Source of the DNA: CAKUFA01 sp963646285
GTDB lineage: Bacteria; Bacillota; Clostridia; Christensenellales; Aristaeellaceae
Direction of reading: 5' to 3'
Assembly (NCBI GenBank): GCA_963646285.1
Contig: CAVIWF010000076.1
Span: 1-7,219, forward strand
DNA length: 7,219 bases
Positions 6,007 to 7,219 of this stretch are shown here, piece after piece. The notes beneath the pieces were generated by a model that worked only from the letters and a program-made list of their open reading frames with translations, ran no database searches and was not told the DNA's origin. Both the position numbers and the translations under genes were made by a program. How positions within the stretch are numbered: the stretch's first letter is position 1; each line of letters begins with the position of its first letter.

Positions 6007-6663
6007 TTGAATGGTGCAGACATCATCCATTTAGACTGGAAAGCTGTTGAAAACTGGTCTCGTTGGAAAGTGATCGGTGATTTAGAGAAAACATTCGGTA
6101 CTATGGACGGAAACATCGAAGAAGCAAGCATTGAGCATGCTTTTACCTTCGAGGGTACGGTTAGTCCTTGCGAGTACGCTGAAATCAAAGATGGCAAAAG
6201 AATGAGCGTCAGCCATAGTAGCTTCGTTGAAATTGAAACAGCAGATTGTAACGAACTAGAGTTCATTATCACTGGTGAGTTGAAGTTCTATGCGAGCAGA
6301 GAAGAAATTGTAACGTTTATTGAAAATGCAGGTGGTTCGGTAGCTGAAACAGTAACCACGAACACTGATTATCTTATTTGCAACGACATCGAATCTAATT
6401 CCTTCGAAATGCAAAAAGCGAAAGAACTTGGGATTGCCGTTTTGCCCGAAGCAGCTTTCATTAGAAAATATGCTGATCCTGAAAATTTTGATGATCTTCT
6501 GGATGAGGAGTTTCTTGTACTTGACGAAGATTATTGGAATTTGATAGGTCATGAGGGTTTGTTGGATTTCGTTGTTGACAACGGAACGCAACCTATCGTT
6601 ATAGAAGTTTGGAAAGATGGGGCATGGATACAAAATCATGACCGATATTTGGACTGGTGCTGA
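6007..6663 (+). CDS. Stand-alone BRCT-domain protein, possibly 5'-truncated
   Basis: The protein has 218 residues from TTG 6007 and stops at TGA 6661. The middle (about 83-157) is a BRCT domain of the NAD-dependent DNA ligase type: FIITGELKFYASREE with Thr89-Gly90, NAGGSV with Gly109-Gly110, TDYLICND (120-127), KAKELGIAVL (137-146) and a closing AAFIRKY. BRCT domains bind DNA ends or partner proteins in repair and replication. The flanking N-terminal 80 residues and the acidic C-terminal 60 (DDLLDEEF, VLDEDYW) match nothing I recognise, and there is no ligase or nuclease domain. No ribosome binding site precedes TTG 6007. The frame stays open back to 5974 with protein-like sequence (AFARELIDLLNG), so the true start may be lost or an unusual CTG/TTG is used. 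Base composition is visibly AT-richer than the topoisomerase genes, suggesting transfer. Confidence 0.72.
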   Translation: MNGADIIHLDWKAVENWSRWKVIGDLEKTFGTMDGNIEEASIEHAFTFEGTVSPCEYAEIKDGKRMSVSHSSFVEIETADCNELEFIITGELKFYASREEIVTFIENAGGSVAETVTTNTDYLICNDIESNSFEMQKAKELGIAVLPEAAFIRKYADPENFDDLLDEEFLVLDEDYWNLIGHEGLLDFVVDNGTQPIVIEVWKDGAWIQNHDRYLDWC

Positions 6664-6784
6664 TGGCCGTTGAAGCGGTTACTCTTGATTTGAAATCCGT
6701 ATAGTACCTCACTGCGCCATAAAAAGAGCACCCCTGCCTTGCTGAAAACAATGGGCGTTGATGAGTTGAACAGTATGCCATCCG

Positions 6785-6877
6785 TGCGGCGGGTGAAGCA
6801 TCTTTGGCGATGGGCGATTAAAGAGTCTTGAAAAAGCGGACGAATCGTCCATCGCCTGTTTCAGTGTGCCCGCCGCA
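6785..6877. repeat. Long imperfect inverted repeat
   Basis: Outer arms TGCGGCGGG (6785-6793) and CCCGCCGCA (6869-6877) are perfect complements. TGAA (6794-6797) and TTCA (6860-6863) continue the stem with small bulges. Inner arms GGCGATGGGCGATT (6806-6819) and AATCGTCCATCGCC (6843-6856) pair over 14 bp with one G-U (plus-strand RNA). Together they could form a hairpin of about 93 nt with internal loops. Confidence 0.65.
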
Positions 6878-6884
6878 TAACCTG

Positions 6885-7020
6885 CCGTCAAGGTCAACCC
6901 ACGCAAGCATCAGTGGCTGCTTTTCAAGCCTCATGATGCTCGATTCATGGTTCCAAAAAGTATCTCCACACCCAGGTGCAGCTTGCTTTGGAATCTGTGC
7001 AAAAACCACTACCTTGACGG
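6885..7020. repeat. Nested inverted repeats forming a possible multi-helix structure
   Basis: CCGTCAAGGT (6885-6894) is the exact complement of ACCTTGACGG (7011-7020). Continuing inward, AGTGG (6912-6916) pairs with CCACT (7006-7010), and GGTTCCAAA (6949-6957) pairs with TTTGGAATC (6987-6995) with one G-U. A small GCTT/AAGC hairpin sits at 6919-6929. All are correctly nested, so one folded element of about 136 nt is possible on either strand. Confidence 0.5.
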
Positions 7021-7100
7021 AATAAAAAAACTAATAAAAAAAACTTCTTTCAAAAAAATGAAGAAAAGGGGTTGACTTTTTTTCAGAACAGAGGTATACT
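7021..7100 (+). promoter_or_regulatory. tRNA-Arg promoter with A-rich upstream tract
   Basis: TTGACT (7072-7077) and TATACT (7095-7100) are 17 bp apart and close to consensus. Runs of A at 7022-7058 just upstream resemble an UP element, common at strong stable-RNA promoters. The predicted start near 7107 leaves a leader of about 36 nt before the tRNA. Confidence 0.82.
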
Positions 7101-7142
7101 TATTAAGTTGTCAGGAAAGCAAACAAGCCAACCGATAGCTGT

Positions 7143-7219
7143 GGGCTCGTAGCTCAGCTGGATAGAGTGTTTGACTACGAATCAAAAGGTCGTGGGTTCG
7201 AATCCCGCCGGGCTCACCA
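7143..7219 (+). tRNA. tRNA-Arg (anticodon ACG)
   Basis: A complete 77-nt cloverleaf is visible. The acceptor GGGCTCG pairs with CGGGCTC (two G-U pairs). The D stem is GCTC/GAGT. The anticodon stem TTTGA/TCAAA frames the loop CTACGAA, with anticodon ACG at 7177-7179. A 5-nt variable region follows, then the T arm GTGGG-TTCGAAT-CCCGC and an encoded ACCA end. The A34 of ACG tRNAs is normally deaminated to inosine by TadA, so it reads CGU, CGC and CGA. The gene ends exactly at the window edge, so whether others follow cannot be seen. Confidence 0.96.

Larger units (their letters stand above)
6664..7070. other. Gene-poor stretch between the BRCT gene and tRNA-Arg with broken frames and inverted repeats
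   Basis: No intact gene with a ribosome binding site is visible. An ATG at 6663 overlaps the BRCT stop (TGATG) and opens a 13-codon frame ending at TAG 6702. A neighbouring frame, 6694-6831, reads through a plausible peptide (including STPALLKTMGVDELNS) and ends at TGA, without a start signal. Opposite-strand frames (6709-6906 and 6818-7009) overlap each other and look no more convincing. The stretch also holds the inverted repeats listed separately and ends in an A-rich tract. The best reading is decayed accessory DNA or an unrecognised structured RNA. Confidence 0.5.

Noticed and set aside
6709..7009. Two overlapping minus-strand frames of about 65 codons
   Set aside because: They overlap each other in different frames, lack ribosome sites and show no recognisable motif. 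They partly reflect the inverted repeats.
6785..7020. Group II intron 3' end or integron attC site as the source of the inverted repeats
   Set aside because: No domain V signature and no attC core boxes (RYYYAAC/GTTRRRY) in the right order could be found.
1..7219. CRISPR array or other regularly spaced repeats
   Set aside because: No repeat-spacer periodicity was seen anywhere in the window. The only short direct repeats are the operator half-sites at 1168-1195.

Overview
The window reads as chromosome of a low-to-moderate GC Gram-positive bacterium, most likely an anaerobic Clostridia (Oscillospiraceae/Ruminococcaceae-like). This inference rests on strong AAGGAG-type ribosome binding sites, consensus TTGACA/TATAAT promoters, a paired B-then-A type IIA topoisomerase operon outside any dnaA/recF context, and a tRNA gene with encoded CCA. 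No taxonomic marker was searched, so this is pattern recognition only.

Layout. At the left edge is the 3' end of a probable TetR-family regulator (1-288, +), followed by a clear intrinsic terminator (about 337-378). A gene on the minus strand (547-1113) encodes a zinc-ribbon-tailed member of the 6-pyruvoyl/6-carboxy-tetrahydropterin synthase (QueD) fold. It keeps the zinc-binding histidines and an Asp-His pair, but lacks the usual catalytic cysteine and the pterin-anchoring glutamate. It has a near-perfect sigma-A promoter whose -10 sits in the middle of a 9+3+9 palindrome, with a third copy of the half-site just downstream. Its leader could also fold into a small H-type pseudoknot.

Divergently, 1384-5826 (+) holds the core of the window: a two-gene operon for a type IIA DNA topoisomerase, the ATPase/TOPRIM B subunit (658 aa) and the DNA-cleaving A subunit (820 aa), separated by 3 nt. 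The A subunit has no canonical GyrA box at the start of its C-terminal propeller, and the gene pair has its own promoter, so topoisomerase IV (parE-parC) is preferred over gyrase. The two subunits form the A2B2 enzyme that unlinks daughter chromosomes.

Downstream of the operon are two hairpins (5846-5930), one with a 22-bp stem. After them comes an AT-richer, accessory-looking segment. It holds a stand-alone BRCT-domain protein (6007-6663, possibly 5'-truncated), then about 400 bp with only broken reading frames and several sizeable inverted repeats (6785-7020). The window ends with an A-rich, consensus-type promoter and a complete tRNA-Arg(ACG) gene (7143-7219).

Most of the window is ordinary housekeeping sequence. 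The parts that deserve a second look are the palindrome-controlled QueD-like gene, the orphan BRCT gene, and the structured debris between it and the tRNA.
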